The position numbers were made by a program, and so were the translations under genes. A stretch of 64,000 nt of DNA from Lucinisca nassula (taxonomy: Eukaryota; Mollusca; Bivalvia; Lucinida; Lucinidae). Location: positions 112,625,245 through 112,689,244 of the forward strand of contig OY757017.1 in NCBI GenBank assembly GCA_963580285.1, given 5' to 3'. Each line of letters begins with the position of its first letter. The stretch's first letter is position 1. Positions 10,839 through 21,825 of this stretch are shown here, one piece after another. Under the pieces are notes generated by a model. It did no database searches. It saw only the letters and a list, made by a program, of their open reading frames with translations, and had not been told where the DNA came from.

Positions 10839-11051
10839 CACCACGAAAACACGGCTATATAATTTTGACCCCCTTGAACCCCACTTTTATTTAGTAAAAC
10901 TGGGGTTTACAGGTGTAATAAGCCTTATTTTTCTTATTTATAGATTGTTGGTACTCGCTGGAACCGCCTCGATGTGGCGGTTCTAACGAATACCAACAAT
11001 ATATATATTGAGCAGAAGTAAGAAACATATCAAATTTTTTCATCTTAAAAT

Positions 11052-11086
<35 letters not shown>

Positions 11087-11173
11087 GTTGCTGTTGTTTG
11101 TTTGTTTGTTTGTTTTTGTGTGTTTTTTGCGGTAAAGTTTACAATGTATTTGTATAGGCGTATTTTCGTAATG
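10839..11173 (+). mobile_element. Family A MITE with internal (GT)n expansion
   Basis: CACCACGAAAACACGGC to GGCGTATTTTCGTAATG. A GT run (about 11055-11082) and GTTT repeats lie in the right arm. T lies on both sides. Confidence 0.85.
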
Positions 11174-11382
11174 TTGACTGAACCGGACCAGCGTATGATT
11201 AGGGTGACAAGTCAGATCAGCTTAAGTATTTTCTGGAATCTATTTCCCGGTAAGATTAATTTGTCATGGATTAATGCGACTTTACACTAATGCCGTGTCA
11301 TTTAAATGTAATAAAACTATCTCCGGAAATGGATAGAAAAAAAGCTGATATCATTGGAGCTTTCTTGTATTATCCAATTAGA

Positions 11383-11660
11383 AATCACGTAGCAGGTCTG
11401 TGTAATGAACATCCCTCTGAAAACCACTTTATATAGAGAAAACTGGGGTTTACAGGGGTAAACATTATTTTTCGGATTTCTGCTCCAAGTCAAAGGTTGT
11501 GGCTGCTCGTTAGAACCGCCTCAATGAGGCGGTTCTAACGAGTAGCCACAACCTATGTTTCGAAAATGTATAAGAAACATATAATAAATTTTCATCAGAA
11601 AAATGGCGGTTTGGAGATGTGAAAGAACGCACTATGACACTCGGATGCGTTATGATAATG
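11383..11660 (+). mobile_element. Family B MITE, diverged
   Basis: AATCACGTAGCAGGTCTG to GGATGCGTTATGATAATG. The hairpin TTAGAACCGCCTCAATGAGG is perfect although the ends are decayed. Confidence 0.8.
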
Positions 11661-11983
11661 GCATAGACAAGTCCGTGTAATGGGCACCATTGTAAACATC
11701 CATGTGTAGGCTGGAAGGATTTCCCCTTTTTGTTTGACGGCCCTTTCAAAATTATTTCGCTTATTTGGAGCCGATCGCTAATCATACTTTGCCGAAAACG
11801 GGGGTACCCGAATTAAAAAAAAAAACCTTTCGCAGCAGAACTTGGCGCCTCGCATGTCACCCGAGAAAGGCTCGAACTTCTATTATTACTAAGGTCTCAA
11901 GTCATGGAGTGTGGGTATAAACCACGTGATAGCAAGAATATGACCACTCATGACAATATTATAGCGAATCCAAAGCGCATCAG

Positions 11984-12270
11984 TTCGTTTGTTTGTTTGA
12001 TTTGAGATTTAACGTCCCAGTCAACACTGTAAAGGTCATTTTGGAGACGTTGGGACTTTTACCCGACATTGAGATGAAATCTCCAGCCCTGTCGCCCAAT
12101 GAAACCAGCAGGGTTTATAAGCATGGACGGGCCGACGCGCTGCGCTTTGCCTGGGCAGGCTTAGATCCTCTAAGCGGTTAACCAGTACTCGTGTGCTGGT
12201 CGGTTTCAGCTCTGCGTGGAAGCATCATGCAGCCCATATATTTCTTCAAGCCCCTATGGCCGGGGGCCAA
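11984..12270 (-). mobile_element. SINE-like repeat S
   Basis: Read on the minus strand: GCCCCCGGCCATAGGGGCTTG head, GGGCTGCATGATGCTTCCAC, ACCGCTTAGAGGATCTAAGC, then the tail GACTGGGACGTTAAATCTCA followed by CAAA repeats. This repeat, about 300 bp, recurs more than a dozen times in the window. Other copies have 10-15 bp target duplications and 5' truncation, which marks a retroposed element. Confidence 0.85.
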
Positions 12271-12337
12271 TAGTGGTTTATTGAACTCATTCTTACGAAT
12301 AGATTCTGGCTTCCGTAAATAGTCACTAGGCCACTAA

Positions 12338-12594
12338 CTTTGTTTAAATTGAGAATTAACGCCCCTGTCGACACTATTTAGGCCATTTTTAAGACATTGC
12401 TTGCAATTTTGTAGACTTTTAGCCGACATTGAGAAGAAATGACATCTCGAGCCCAGTGAAACCACTAGGGCATATATGTATTGGACGGCCCGACTCGCAC
12501 ATCTTTGACTGGCGGGCTTAGTCCTTCTTAGGGTGTTACCAGAACCCATGTCTGGTCAGTTTCAGCTCTACGTGGAAGTACCACGCAGCAAAAG
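12338..12594 (-). mobile_element. SINE-like repeat S, older copy
   Basis: Same order of blocks as other S copies (GACAGGGGCGTTAATTCTCA tail, CAGAGCTGAAAC) but more diverged and lacking the extreme head. Confidence 0.75.
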
Positions 12595-12659
12595 CTGCAT
12601 ACACCAACATGATACATAAAGACCTCAATTCATACAGGGCGGATGCTGTGGTTGAGCAA

Positions 12660-12939
12660 CTTAACGATAATGCATCCGTGTGACATAGTGCATTCTTTCA
12701 TATCCCCAAAATGGCTACTTTTAAGTTGAATATTTGTGATATCTTTCTTATTTTAACTCATTACATAGGTTGTGGGTGCTCGTTAGAACCGCATCATTGA
12801 GGCGGTTCTAACGAGTACCCACAACGTATGTCTTGGAGCAGAAATAAGCAAAGTAATGTATACACCAGTAAACCCCAATATTCTCTTCTTAAAGTGGGGT
12901 TTAGAGGGATGTTCATTTCACGGACTTGTTAACATGGTG
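12660..12939 (-). mobile_element. Family B MITE
   Basis: CTTAACGATAATGCATCCGTG at the left and CACGGACTTGTTAACATGGTG at the right. The hairpin has TTAGAACCGCATCATTGAGG and its inverse. Confidence 0.8.
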
Positions 12940-13001
12940 AGGGCATGGACACAACGGACAATAAGAGCTGTGTGACCAGCAAAGGTTCAAATTAGCCTGC
13001 A

Positions 13002-13410
13002 CATTACGAAAACACCTCTATACAAATACATTGTAACCTTTATCGCCGAAAAAATGAAAATTTTAAGATGAAAAATTGTGATATTTGTCTTATTTCTGCC
13101 CAAAATATAGGAGGCGGTTCTAACGAGTACCCACAATCTATATTTTAGAGCAGAAATAAGAAAATCTATATTTTAGAGCAGAAATAAGGAAAATACGGAT
13201 TACCCCTGTCAAATATAGATTGTAGGTACTCGTTAGAATAGCCTTGTCGAGGCGGTTCTAACGAATACCCACAATCTATATTTTAGAGCAGAAATAAGAA
13301 AAGACGAGACGGTTCTAACGAGCACCTACAATCTATTTTCAGAGCAGAAATAATAAAAAACTTAGGTTTACCCCTGCTTCCCCGTAACAAAAGCCCCAGT
13401 TCCCTGAAAA
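13002..13410 (-). mobile_element. Rearranged family A MITE with extra hairpin arms
   Basis: Starts CATTACGAAAACACCTC. GAGGCGGTTCTAACGAGTAC-type arms occur three times and the arm end ATTTTAGAGCAGAAATAAG is repeated back to back. The right terminus is missing; it fades after CCCCAGTTCCCTG. Confidence 0.75.
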
Positions 13411-13778
13411 TGTGGCGAACAAAATACTTTCCCATAAAAGAATCTACTAAAAAAAATGATAACACAATAGAATCAGAATTCGATACACGAGTTCGTGTTC
13501 GTCTGACCGTGTGTGAGTGCGTGAGTGTGAGCTGAGTTAGTGCGTGAGTGAGCGAAGTAATGCGTCCTTCTATTTGTTCTACCGTCGATCAGTCGGTCAA
13601 CCAGTCAAGTTACATGTACCTTACACCATAGCAACAGATAAGGTTGGCAATTTGTAATAATTGAATGATAGTTTTTTTGTCAGTTTACCATAACAATATG
13701 GACACATCTTTCAATTATCACAAAAAGCCCATTTATCTATTGCTATGCTTACAACTTTCATCCAAGTCACAAAAGTGA
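13411..13778. other. No recognised feature
   Basis: Contains a GTGAGTG/GTGCGTGAGTG-rich stretch (about 13510-13555) and otherwise nothing identifiable. Confidence 0.45.
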
Positions 13779-14077
13779 CATCACGAAAACACATCTATAT
13801 AATTTTGACCCCCTTGAACCCCACTTTTATATAGTAAAAACTGGGGTTTACAGGGGTAAACTTTATTTTTCTTATTTCTGCTCAAAAATATAAATTATGG
13901 GTACTCATTAGAACCGCCTCGATGAGGCGGTTCTAACGAGTACCCACGCTTCGATGAGGCGGTTCTAACGAGTACCCAAAATCTATATTTTGAGCAGAAA
14001 CAAGGAAAACATCATAAAGTGTTATATTTTTCGCGATAAAACTTACAATGTATTTGTATAGGTTTGTATTCGTAATG
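13779..14077 (+). mobile_element. Family A MITE with duplicated second arm
   Basis: CATCACGAAAACACATC to GGTTTGTATTCGTAATG. The second arm GATGAGGCGGTTCTAACGAG occurs twice in tandem. A lies on both sides. Confidence 0.85.
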
Positions 14078-14217
14078 AAAGAAAAAAACAACAACAAAAA
14101 AAAAAAACAAAAAAAAACGGGACCATAATTAAAGATAACAAGATTACACGTAGAAAGCCAAAGCGTCAGGTTGTTTACCACAAAATAGTCAAACATCTAC
14201 CCAAAAGCATTACGAAA

Positions 14218-14485
14218 ACACGCCTATACAAATACATTGTGAACTTCACCGCCGAAAATACGAACATTTTAAAGTGAAAATTGTGCTATTTTTCTAACTT
14301 CTGCTCAAAATATAGATTGTGTGTACTCGTTAGAACCGCCTCACCGAGGCGGTTCTAACGAGTACCCACAATCTATATTTTAGAGCAGAAATAAGGAAAA
14401 TAAGGTTTTCCCCTGTAAACCCCAGTTTTACTATATAAAAGTGAGGTTCAGGGGGTCAAAAGTATATAGGTGTGTTTTCGTAATG
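14218..14485 (-). mobile_element. Family A MITE
   Basis: CATTACGAAAACACGCC to GGTGTGTTTTCGTAATG. The hairpin TTAGAACCGCCTCACCGAGG is perfect. AAAAG occurs on both sides (14213-14217 and 14486-14490). Confidence 0.9.
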
Positions 14486-14559
14486 AAAAGACAATGCCAG
14501 TACAAACATGCAAGGAAAAACAACGATAATGATAATCCACTTTTAAAGGTGAGCAAAAA

Positions 14560-14660
14560 TTTACTGGAGGCTTAGATCGACTATAAGTGACCAAAGTCCT
14601 CACCCTTGGTTCTCCAGAGCTTTACAAAAATAATTTGTTCAGTCCGCGTGAAACGACAAG
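14560..14660 (-). repeat. Repeat R fragment
   Basis: Diverged match: GGAGGCTTAGATCGAC, CCTCACCCTTGGTTC and AATTTGTTCAGTCCGCGTGAA. Confidence 0.6.
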
Positions 14661-14668
14661 AGCTTTCT

Positions 14669-14939
14669 CATCACGAAAACACGCCTATATACTTTTGACC
14701 CCATTGAACCACACTTTTATATAGTAAAACTGTGGTATAAAGGGGTTTGCCTTATTTTTCTTATTTCTGCTCTAAAATATAGATTGTGGGTACTCGTGAG
14801 GCGGTTCTAACGAGTACCAACAATCTATATTTTGTGCAGAAATTAGAAAAATATCACAAGTTTTCATCTCAAAATTTCCTTTTTTTATTTTTTGGTGGTA
14901 ATGTTTACAACGTATTTGTATAGGCGTGTTTTCGTAATG
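14669..14939 (+). mobile_element. Family A MITE with shortened hairpin
   Basis: CATCACGAAAACACGCC to GGCGTGTTTTCGTAATG. The first arm stops at GGGTACTCGT and passes straight to GAGGCGGTTCTAACGAG. T lies on both sides. Confidence 0.85.
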
Positions 14940-15400
14940 TATCTAGGAAATATGAAAAACCTCGTTTTTTCGTTTATGTCAATTATTACAAATGTCAGTG
15001 CGTTCATTACACTAAGAAGATTTTCATTCTAGTGCTTCGTTCATGCGCAAATGTAATACTCTGTTTTTAGAATAACAAATTTAAACATCTTCAAACACCC
15101 GATAGCATTTTGCCCTCATTTTCAATGTAGAGCGTGAAATCATATTTATAAGAAAGTTCGTTTCTATGGCAACGGTTAATGTGACCGTGCAAAATGATAC
15201 AAATACATGAAAACGTGATGAAATTCATTAAGTTCACCACCGACGTATTGCAAGGTATTTATTTAGGCATAAAACATCAAACAGACGATTGGATAAGATT
15301 ATTGAAATGTACCAGGGTAGGCCAAAAAGTGCACAGAACTTTTTATGCAACCAATCGACAACGCGGGATCTTGATCACTAAATTAAAGACATTTATTATC
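14940..15400. other. No recognised feature
   Basis: Between two MITEs. A short open frame at 15194-15424 runs into the next MITE and has no family signature. Confidence 0.45.
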
Positions 15401-15680
15401 CATCACGAAATTACGCCTATATAATTTGGACCCCCTTGAACCCCACTTTTATATCGTAAAACTGGGGTTTCCGGGGGTATACCTTATTTTTCTTATTTCT
15501 GCTCTAAAATATAGATTGTGGGTACTCGTTAGAACCCCCTCGATGAGGCGGTTCTAACGTGTGCCCACAATCTATATTTTGAGCAAAAATAAGAAAAATA
15601 TCACAATTTTTCATCATAAATTTTTCATTTTTTCGGCGATAAAGGTGACAATGTATTTGTATAGGCGTGTTTGCGTAATG
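15401..15680 (+). mobile_element. Family A MITE
   Basis: CATCACGAAATTACGCC to GGCGTGTTTGCGTAATG with a complete hairpin. C lies on both sides. Confidence 0.9.
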
Positions 15681-15737
15681 CACTGGATGGCCGGTGAGTT
15701 TGATCATCAGAGGAATTTTACAATACATATGAAGATG

Positions 15738-15820
15738 CCTTGCAAAAACACGCCTTTACAAATACATGGCAAATTTTACAACTGAAAACAAAACATACAC
15801 AACTTTTCATAGTTTTCATA
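15738..15820 (-). mobile_element. Family A terminal fragment
   Basis: TGCAAAAACACGCCTTTACAAATACAT and part of the right arm only. It is immediately followed by a second, fuller copy in the same orientation. Confidence 0.6.
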
Positions 15821-15823
15821 TTT

Positions 15824-16068
15824 CATCATGAAAACTCACCTATACAGATACATTGTAAATTTCAACTCTCAAAATCGAAAATTTTAAGATAAAAATTGTG
15901 ATATTTTTCTTATTTCTACTCAAAATGTGGATTGTGGGGGTACACGTTAGAACCGCCTCCTCGAAAAGCAAAAATATAATATAATGGTTTACCCCTGTAA
16001 ACCCAAGGATTACTACATAAAAGTGGGGTTCAATTGAGTCAGAACTATATATGCGTGTTTTCGTGATG
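15824..16068 (-). mobile_element. Family A MITE, second hairpin arm deleted
   Basis: CATCATGAAAACTCACC to ATGCGTGTTTTCGTGATG. The hairpin breaks after TTAGAACCGCCTCCTCGA. T lies on both sides. Confidence 0.8.
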
Positions 16069-16080
16069 TCTTGTCAAAAT

Positions 16081-16225
16081 AAAGTTAGAAACGCCGCATT
16101 GAGGCGGTTCATACGAGTAACTACAATCTATATTTCAGAGCAAAAATAAATAAAATGAGTTTTTCTCCTGTTAACTAAAGTTTTGCTATATAAAAATTGT
16201 AAAAACTATAAAGGCGTGCTGATGA
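16081..16225 (-). mobile_element. Family A half copy
   Basis: Second hairpin arm and right end only: GAGGCGGTTCATACGAG, CTACAATCTATATTTCAGAG and AAGGCGTGCTGATGA. Confidence 0.65.
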
Positions 16226-16299
16226 CAAGAAAATCTACAATCAAAAAACACAGTTTACATTACGCCAACAAGTCCGTGTAACGAACACCCCTCTAAACA

Positions 16300-16790
16300 G
16301 AAGTGAAGGCAATGATCAGGAATCGATACAATAAACCCACAGCTCCTATCAGAGACACCAAAGGAAAGAAACACAAACATGAAACACTTAGACCCTAACG
16401 GACACATAACTTGCGGAATGCCAAAAGGACAGTTACTTTCCCACAAAATGGCCATTGGCAATCCAAAGCAAAATAATTTAAGCGATACACACACGCAAAG
16501 ACAAGTCATAACAAAAATAAACCACGACAGAAGAACCGCCTTGGAACGGTCGGTGAAACGAATTCCACTTAGGGACTTAAATCCATTTTACGTGGCCACA
16601 AGCCTCGCCCCTTACTTCCGTCGCGATTTAGACAAATAATTTGTTAAGTCCGCATGAAGGCCGCCTAACTCATCAGTGTAACATCTCCGTGAACACAAAA
16701 ATCAATCAACCAGAGAGATGAGATAACGGCGAGGACTCGACAGAACGAAACCACTGAAATGGTGGAGCAAAAGAAAAACAACAGTTAGAC
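16300..16790 (-). repeat. Repeat R, nearly full 3' UTR copy
   Basis: AGAAGTGAAGGCAATGATCAGG through GGAATGCCAAAAGGACAG, AACCACGACAGAAG, CGCGATTTAGACAAATAATT and GAAACCACTGAAATGGTGGA to CAACAGTTAGAC. Its order is the same as the UTR at 60560-61131. Confidence 0.85.
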
Positions 16791-16918
16791 TAAGCCTGTC
16801 TAGGCGAAGTGTTGTGAATCGGACGACCGTGCATAAAAAATCCTATGGTTTCAATGGGCGGCAGGGATTGAGATGTCATTTCATCTCGGTGGCGGGTCTC
16901 ATAAAATCGGAAGCAACA
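16791..16918 (+). mobile_element. Repeat S, partial
   Basis: TAAGCCTGTCTAGGCGAAG, GGTTTCAATGGGCGGCAGGG and GAGATGTCATTTCATCTCGG. Head and tail are both missing. Confidence 0.65.
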
Positions 16919-17040
16919 TCCGAACTCAAAACATAGGTTGTGAGTGCTTGCCCACAACCTATGTCCTGGAGCAGAAAAATAATGTTTACGCGTGTTGGGC
17001 TCAGTTGGGTCGAAATTATAAATGTGCATTTTAGTGATGG
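16919..17040 (-). mobile_element. MITE remnant with mixed A and B features
   Basis: The hairpin arm CATAGGTTGTGAGTGCTTG joins directly to CCCACAACCTATGTCC (B type). The right end GGGTCGAAATTATAAATGTG then reads like family A. Confidence 0.6.
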
Positions 17041-17104
17041 TGTAACCTATTTTCTTCTTGTTCCGGACCTTTCCTATGTATAGCCGATGTATTCTGAAAT
17101 ATCT

Positions 17105-17380
17105 CATAACGATAACAAATCCGTGCGTCATAATGCATATTTTTACATCTCCAAAACGGTCAATTTTCTGATGAAAATTTGTGATATTCTTATTTATACT
17201 AAATACATAGATTGTGGGTGCTCGTTAGAACCGCCTCACTGAGGCGGTTCTAACGAGTACCCACAACCCATGTCTATGAGCAGAAATAAGGAAAATAATG
17301 TATACCCCCTACACCCCAGTTTTCTCTATATAAAATGGGGTGTAAGGGTGTGTTCATTTTACGGACTTGTTGGCGTGATG
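17105..17380 (-). mobile_element. Family B MITE
   Basis: CATAACGATAACAAATCCGTG to CGGACTTGTTGGCGTGATG. The hairpin TTAGAACCGCCTCACTGAGG is complete. T lies on both sides. Confidence 0.85.
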
Positions 17381-18167
17381 TTAAATATCAACAATACAAC
17401 TGATCAGCACGAGGCTAAATGTGTTCTATAACAGCGTTATCATATGGAATCAAGGAATACACCGTAGAACTGAAAGGTATGGAGTTTCCATGTTTTTTAG
17501 TTTTTTTTTGTTTTTTTCTCTGGGCGTAACTTAAGGAGGGTCGCGCATAATTGACTCTGCCGTAATCAGGTTCGAATTTTTACCTCAAAATGATTTTTGT
17601 TTCTATTTAGTTTTCAAAGTGATTTCTGAGGTTTTTGTAACATTTAATAACCATTGCAATGTGCATTTTGTTATAAATTATTTTGCGACTTCATAGACTA
17701 CTTTCCGGTCTAGTCCGCATGGCTGGAAGCACAGGAAAATAGAGGGATAAACAGACAAACCCTGTATTTTTCCAGCTACTGGTTTGTTTCCTCCGATTGC
17801 AGCCCATCAGCTGTCCATGGCAAATCTGAACTCTCTTTAACGCACGATGTTTACTTTATTTTTCCATTGGTGTCAAAAATATAGCCTCGAAGAATCTATC
17901 AGTTCACATATTCCACGGCCATACTTTGTCAACACAAACAAAACAATGAATCAATAGTGACGTTTACTTTAGTTTGCGTGACGTCATATATATGGAAAGA
18001 AAACACTGCCATATTTGATAACTAAAAGTGCAGACTGTAATGCCTGGCAGCGCACAATATTCTTTTAACTGTCAGTCGCAGTCTCAGGTTCAATTACTGT
18101 TAAGCCATCTTAGTGAACAAATAGCCTGTGCCAGCACCCATAATTAGGATCTTGCACTCAACAGGTG

Positions 18168-18395
18168 TAAGTCTACTGGTAGACTGCTTAGAGGATCTAA
18201 GCCTGCCCAGGCAAAGCGGTGCGAGTCGGCCTGTCCATGTTAATAAACTCTATTGGTTCAATTGGCGGCGGGGTTTTAGTTGACATTTCATCATAAGGTC
18301 GGGTAAATGTCCCATAAAATTGGAAGCGACGTCTCCAAAATGACCTTTACAGTGTTGACGGGGACGTTAAACCTCAAATCAAACAAACAATAATC
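18168..18395 (+). mobile_element. Repeat S, 5'-truncated
   Basis: From TACTGGTAGACTGCTTAGAG to the tail GTTGACGGGGACGTTAAACC and CAAACAAACAA. Confidence 0.8.
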
Positions 18396-18527
18396 AAGCA
18401 TAAGCAAAAGATTGTACAAGAAAAAATCCCTTTGATCTGTTTCGAATATAAAGATGATGGTTTAGGTTGTGCCACACGGAGCCTTTGTATGCCCACAAAT
18501 CCACCATCATAACAGAATTTTGTCAAT

Positions 18528-18706
18528 GTACCGGCTCCAGCCAATCGGGCTGCATGATGCTTTCACGCAGAGCTGAAACCGACCGCACGTGAGAACTAGT
18601 AAACCGCTTAGAGGGTCTAAACCTGCCCAGGAAAATGGGTCCGAGTCGGACCGTCCATGCATATAAACCCTATTGGTTTCGTTGAGCGGCAGGGCTTGAG
18701 ATGTCA
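18528..18706 (+). mobile_element. Repeat S, 5' portion, joined to an inverted copy
   Basis: GGGCTGCATGATGCTTTCAC, ACCGCTTAGAGGGTCTAAAC and GGGCTTGAGATGTCATTT. It then switches to an S copy in the opposite orientation. Confidence 0.75.
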
Positions 18707-18925
18707 TTTTAACGTCAACATAATATTGGTCATTTTGGAGAGGTTACTTCCCAATTTGTGGGTCTTTTTACCCGACATTGAGATGATACCTGACAGCCAG
18801 TGAAACCAATCTATATGATTATAAGGACCGTCCGTCTTGCACCACTTTACCTGGGCAGGGCGGTCTACTCGTACTCATTAGTGATTGGGTTAGTATCATG
18901 CAGCACAATCTTTTTCTTAAAGGCC
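18707..18925 (-). mobile_element. Repeat S, inverted partner
   Basis: Plus strand reads AACGTCAACATAATATTGGTC, ACCCGACATTGAGATGATAC and TACCTGGGCAGGGCGG to the decayed head. With the preceding copy it makes a long inverted pair. Confidence 0.7.
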
Positions 18926-19019
18926 AGTTCGGGGCTATCATGCATTGTAGAGACTACATATACGAGAAGTTTTTGGGCGACGCCTTTGAAGGGGTGTAGC
19001 ACACTGAAGTGATTCAGCT

Positions 19020-19052
19020 ATGATTACAAAGCCCCCCCCCCCCCCCCCCCCC
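19020..19052. repeat. Poly-C tract
   Basis: About 20 consecutive C between CAAAG and TCCCCGAACAG. Confidence 0.9.
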
Positions 19053-19309
19053 TCCCCGAACAGAACTCGCATGACAAGACATAAAGACATAAAGCACAAT
19101 GATGGAATGCATTAGGCTGAGAAAAGAGCATTGAGGAACACCGACCTTCAATTCGAATTCTTCAATGGAACCAACACAAAAACGCATTCGGCTCCGCGAA
19201 TTAGCATACACCCACTGGACCATTCGAACATTCCACTCCTCCACTTCAAATTTTCTCTGTGCCTCCAAGATGACTTTCCGAGACACTCAACCAAATGCCT
19301 TCTCAAGGT

Positions 19310-19475
19310 CCACGAAAGCCACTATGTGGGAATGCAATTGCCATTTTGGCTTTCCGCTAGTGATGTTTCCATTACGGTCTAGTTATTCATGTTCGTGGTT
19401 CTTTCCCTTTGGTGTGTCTGATCGGAGGTGTTGAGTAATTGTATCGATTCAAGGTCATTGCCATCACTTCTATCC
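19310..19475 (+). repeat. Repeat R, 5'-truncated
   Basis: TTTTGGCTTTCCGCTAGTGAT, GTTTCCATTACGGTCTAG and TTTCCCTTTGGTGTGTCTGAT to ATTGCCATCACTTCTAT. It retains only the last part of the 3' UTR, as expected of a truncated retroposed copy. Confidence 0.75.
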
Positions 19476-20679
19476 ACTTTCGGAAAGTAAAAGGATAACT
19501 TATCTCACCTCCCTTTCACAGTTTCCATAAACAGGCAATAGATAATTAAATAGCGTTTCCGGTCAATATGGCATGAAAAAAAAAAAAAAAAAAAAACTTG
19601 TCAAAATTATAGAAAAAAAAAATAATTAGAAGTGTTTCTACTTTCCCTATAACGTTGGCAGGAACTTAAATGGGAAAAAGGAAATTTTTATATTCTTTTG
19701 CATCAGCTTATTGTATTTTTTTTTATTATTATTATCAATTTCAACCCATTTCATTAGGGGGTGGGGTAATAAATTGTCAAAAAAGAAAGCTAAAAATGTA
19801 TAATAATGTTTCCCAGGTATATTAATAACATACATCTGACATTGTTTGAACGTCTGCGACAATGTTAATGGCTTCATATCTTTTAAACATGAACAAAACG
19901 ATAATATGGCTATATCAGAACATGCATTTTTTGGCCAGAAACATCCATGTTTCACACCATAAAACTTATAAATGAAATTGTGTTTCAATTCTAATGAAAT
20001 ACTTTGATTCATATCACATTAAGGAAGCAAAAGTGTGTGCAATAATAAAGGTATAATCCTTGTTCTTGTCATTTAAACAATATCTTAATGCTTTTTTAGC
20101 CATTTTTATTGGGGGGTGGGGTAATTTTTTCTGCAATATTTCTCTCATATGCCTGGTGACATGGTCAAATTTTACGCCTATTTCGTGTATCTAATATTAT
20201 TACACAATATATGTGAAAATAAGAAAAATCTAAAGACGAGAAATGCATTCTTTTTTCAAATATAGCGAAAATTGCATCTCAAAACAGCAAAACATGCAGA
20301 AAAGGACATTTGTAAATAGGCGTTTCGACAAAAATCTGTGAAAGAGTTTGTCTTTCACACATAGGTACGCAAACATGACATTATCCTGCATTGTGTTTTT
20401 TTAACCAAACTTGGAAATATTGTTTTAAACAATTGTTATCGACAATTTGTCAATGACTGGGGTAATTATTGAAACATTCGATAAATTCGAAAACAGTACC
20501 CATCTTTAAGGCTAAAAAGCTCGAAAAAAAGCCTGGTGTGCCTATATTTTTATACCGGCAAGCGAGTGCAGAGATTTCAAGCTACAAAATATAAGCAAAT
20601 AAAAAAAAATCTAAAGAGAAAAGAATTACTCCCCACCCTCCTTAAGGCGTTGTTCACCAATTAACAAATTCGTGCAATA

Positions 20680-20837
20680 TATTGAGGATCTTACATGAGT
20701 GTTCATATATTATTAAATTTATTAAACAAGTTGAGGAAAAGGGATAAAATGCGAGGCTTTGCCGAGCTTTTTATCCCTTTTCCACAACGAGTTTAATAAA
20801 TTCAATAATACATGAGCACGACTGCAAGATTCTATTT
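20680..20837. repeat. Long imperfect palindrome (about 155 bp)
   Basis: AGGAAAAGGGATAAAATGCG is mirrored by GCTTTTTATCCCTTTTCCAC, and the outer arms TATTATTAAATTTATTAAAC are mirrored by GTTTAATAAATTCAATAATA. The similarity extends outward to GATCTTACATGAGTGTTCAT. It looks like a hairpin MITE. The surrounding 20838-21354 holds smaller palindromes (TAATCCACTAGTGGATTA) but no gene. Confidence 0.75.
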
Positions 20838-21354
20838 ATCATATGTCATTTAAAACGCATTTTATTCACGATTGTTTACAAAAATATCAATATTCCGCCA
20901 TTAGTAAACGCGACGTCGTTAAGGACGTCGTACATGTGACGCTACGGGACGTATCTAGCTAATTTGCATATTTAATCCACTAGTGGATTAACGAAAATAT
21001 TGCACGGCGTCATTACACTCTCAGACGCGACGTCATATGATAAAATACTATAGGTGATAGGAAAGCGAGGTTTAAAATGTGAATATTATTTTTCTCAGAT
21101 TTTCCCACATTAATGTTTCTAATTCAAAGAGTCTCAACAGAAATAGTAGGTCGAAGTAGCACAAAAAATAAGATTAAAAAGGATTTTTCTTTTGTAGCAA
21201 ATATTTTCATCCTAACGGGGTCAGATAAGACAACTTAAATTATCCAACATTGGTGTTTTCCTAACGTCCTTGCCAGCACAAAACAGCGGGTCAACGTCAG
21301 GCCGATAGCGATACGACGTTGCCACGTCGTATCGCTATTGGGTCGACGTTTGCA

Positions 21355-21583
21355 CGGCAGTGGTTTCTTGCTGTCGAGTCCTCACCGTTGCTTCATCTCT
21401 GTGGTTGATTGACACGGAGATGTTGTACTGATGTGTTAGGAGGCCTTCATGCGGACTGAACAGATTATTTGTCTAAATCGCGACGGAAGGGCGAGGATTG
21501 TGGTGGACACGTAAAATCGATTTATGCCCCCACTCCCTCTCCCCAGTGGAATTCGTGGTTTATTTTTGTTATGGCTTGTCTTT

Positions 21584-21632
<49 letters not shown>

Positions 21633-21825
21633 GCTTATGTTATGTTGCTTTGGATAGTCAATTACCCATTTGTGGGAAGTAACTGTCCTTTGGCTTTCCG
21701 CTAGTGATGTTTCCATTAGGGTCTAGTTGTTTCATTTTTATGTTTCTTTCCCTTGGTGTCTCTGATGGAAGCTGTACGGTAATTGTATCGATCCCTGTTT
21801 ATTGTCTTCACTTCTATTTTGGTGG
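21355..21825 (+). repeat. Repeat R copy with (TG)n insertion
   Basis: GTGGTTTCTTGCTGTCGAGTC, GGCCTTCATGCGGACTGAAC and CGCGACGGAAGGGCGAGG, then a (TG)n run at about 21587-21630, then GTTTCCATTAGGGTCTAGTT to TTCACTTCTATTTTGG. Confidence 0.8.

Larger units (their letters stand above)
17530..20646. mobile_element. Possible decayed element bounded by inverted CTTAAGGAGGGT ends
   Basis: CTTAAGGAGGGTCGCGCATAATT (17530-17552) is inversely matched at 20624-20646, with about 19 of 23 positions agreeing. Between them are repeat S copies, an R fragment and A-T rich DNA with GGGGTGGGGTAAT phrases. An open frame at 19647-20012 (-) has no recognisable domain. No target duplication was found, so this is only a candidate. 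Confidence 0.3.

Noticed and set aside
14213..14490. AAAAG on both sides of the family A MITE as a 5-bp target duplication
   Set aside because: No other copy shows a 5-bp repeat, and the local sequence is A-rich; likely coincidence.
19647..20012. 121-codon minus-strand frame
   Set aside because: A-T rich, Lys/Asn/Phe-rich composition and no family signature. Probably chance.
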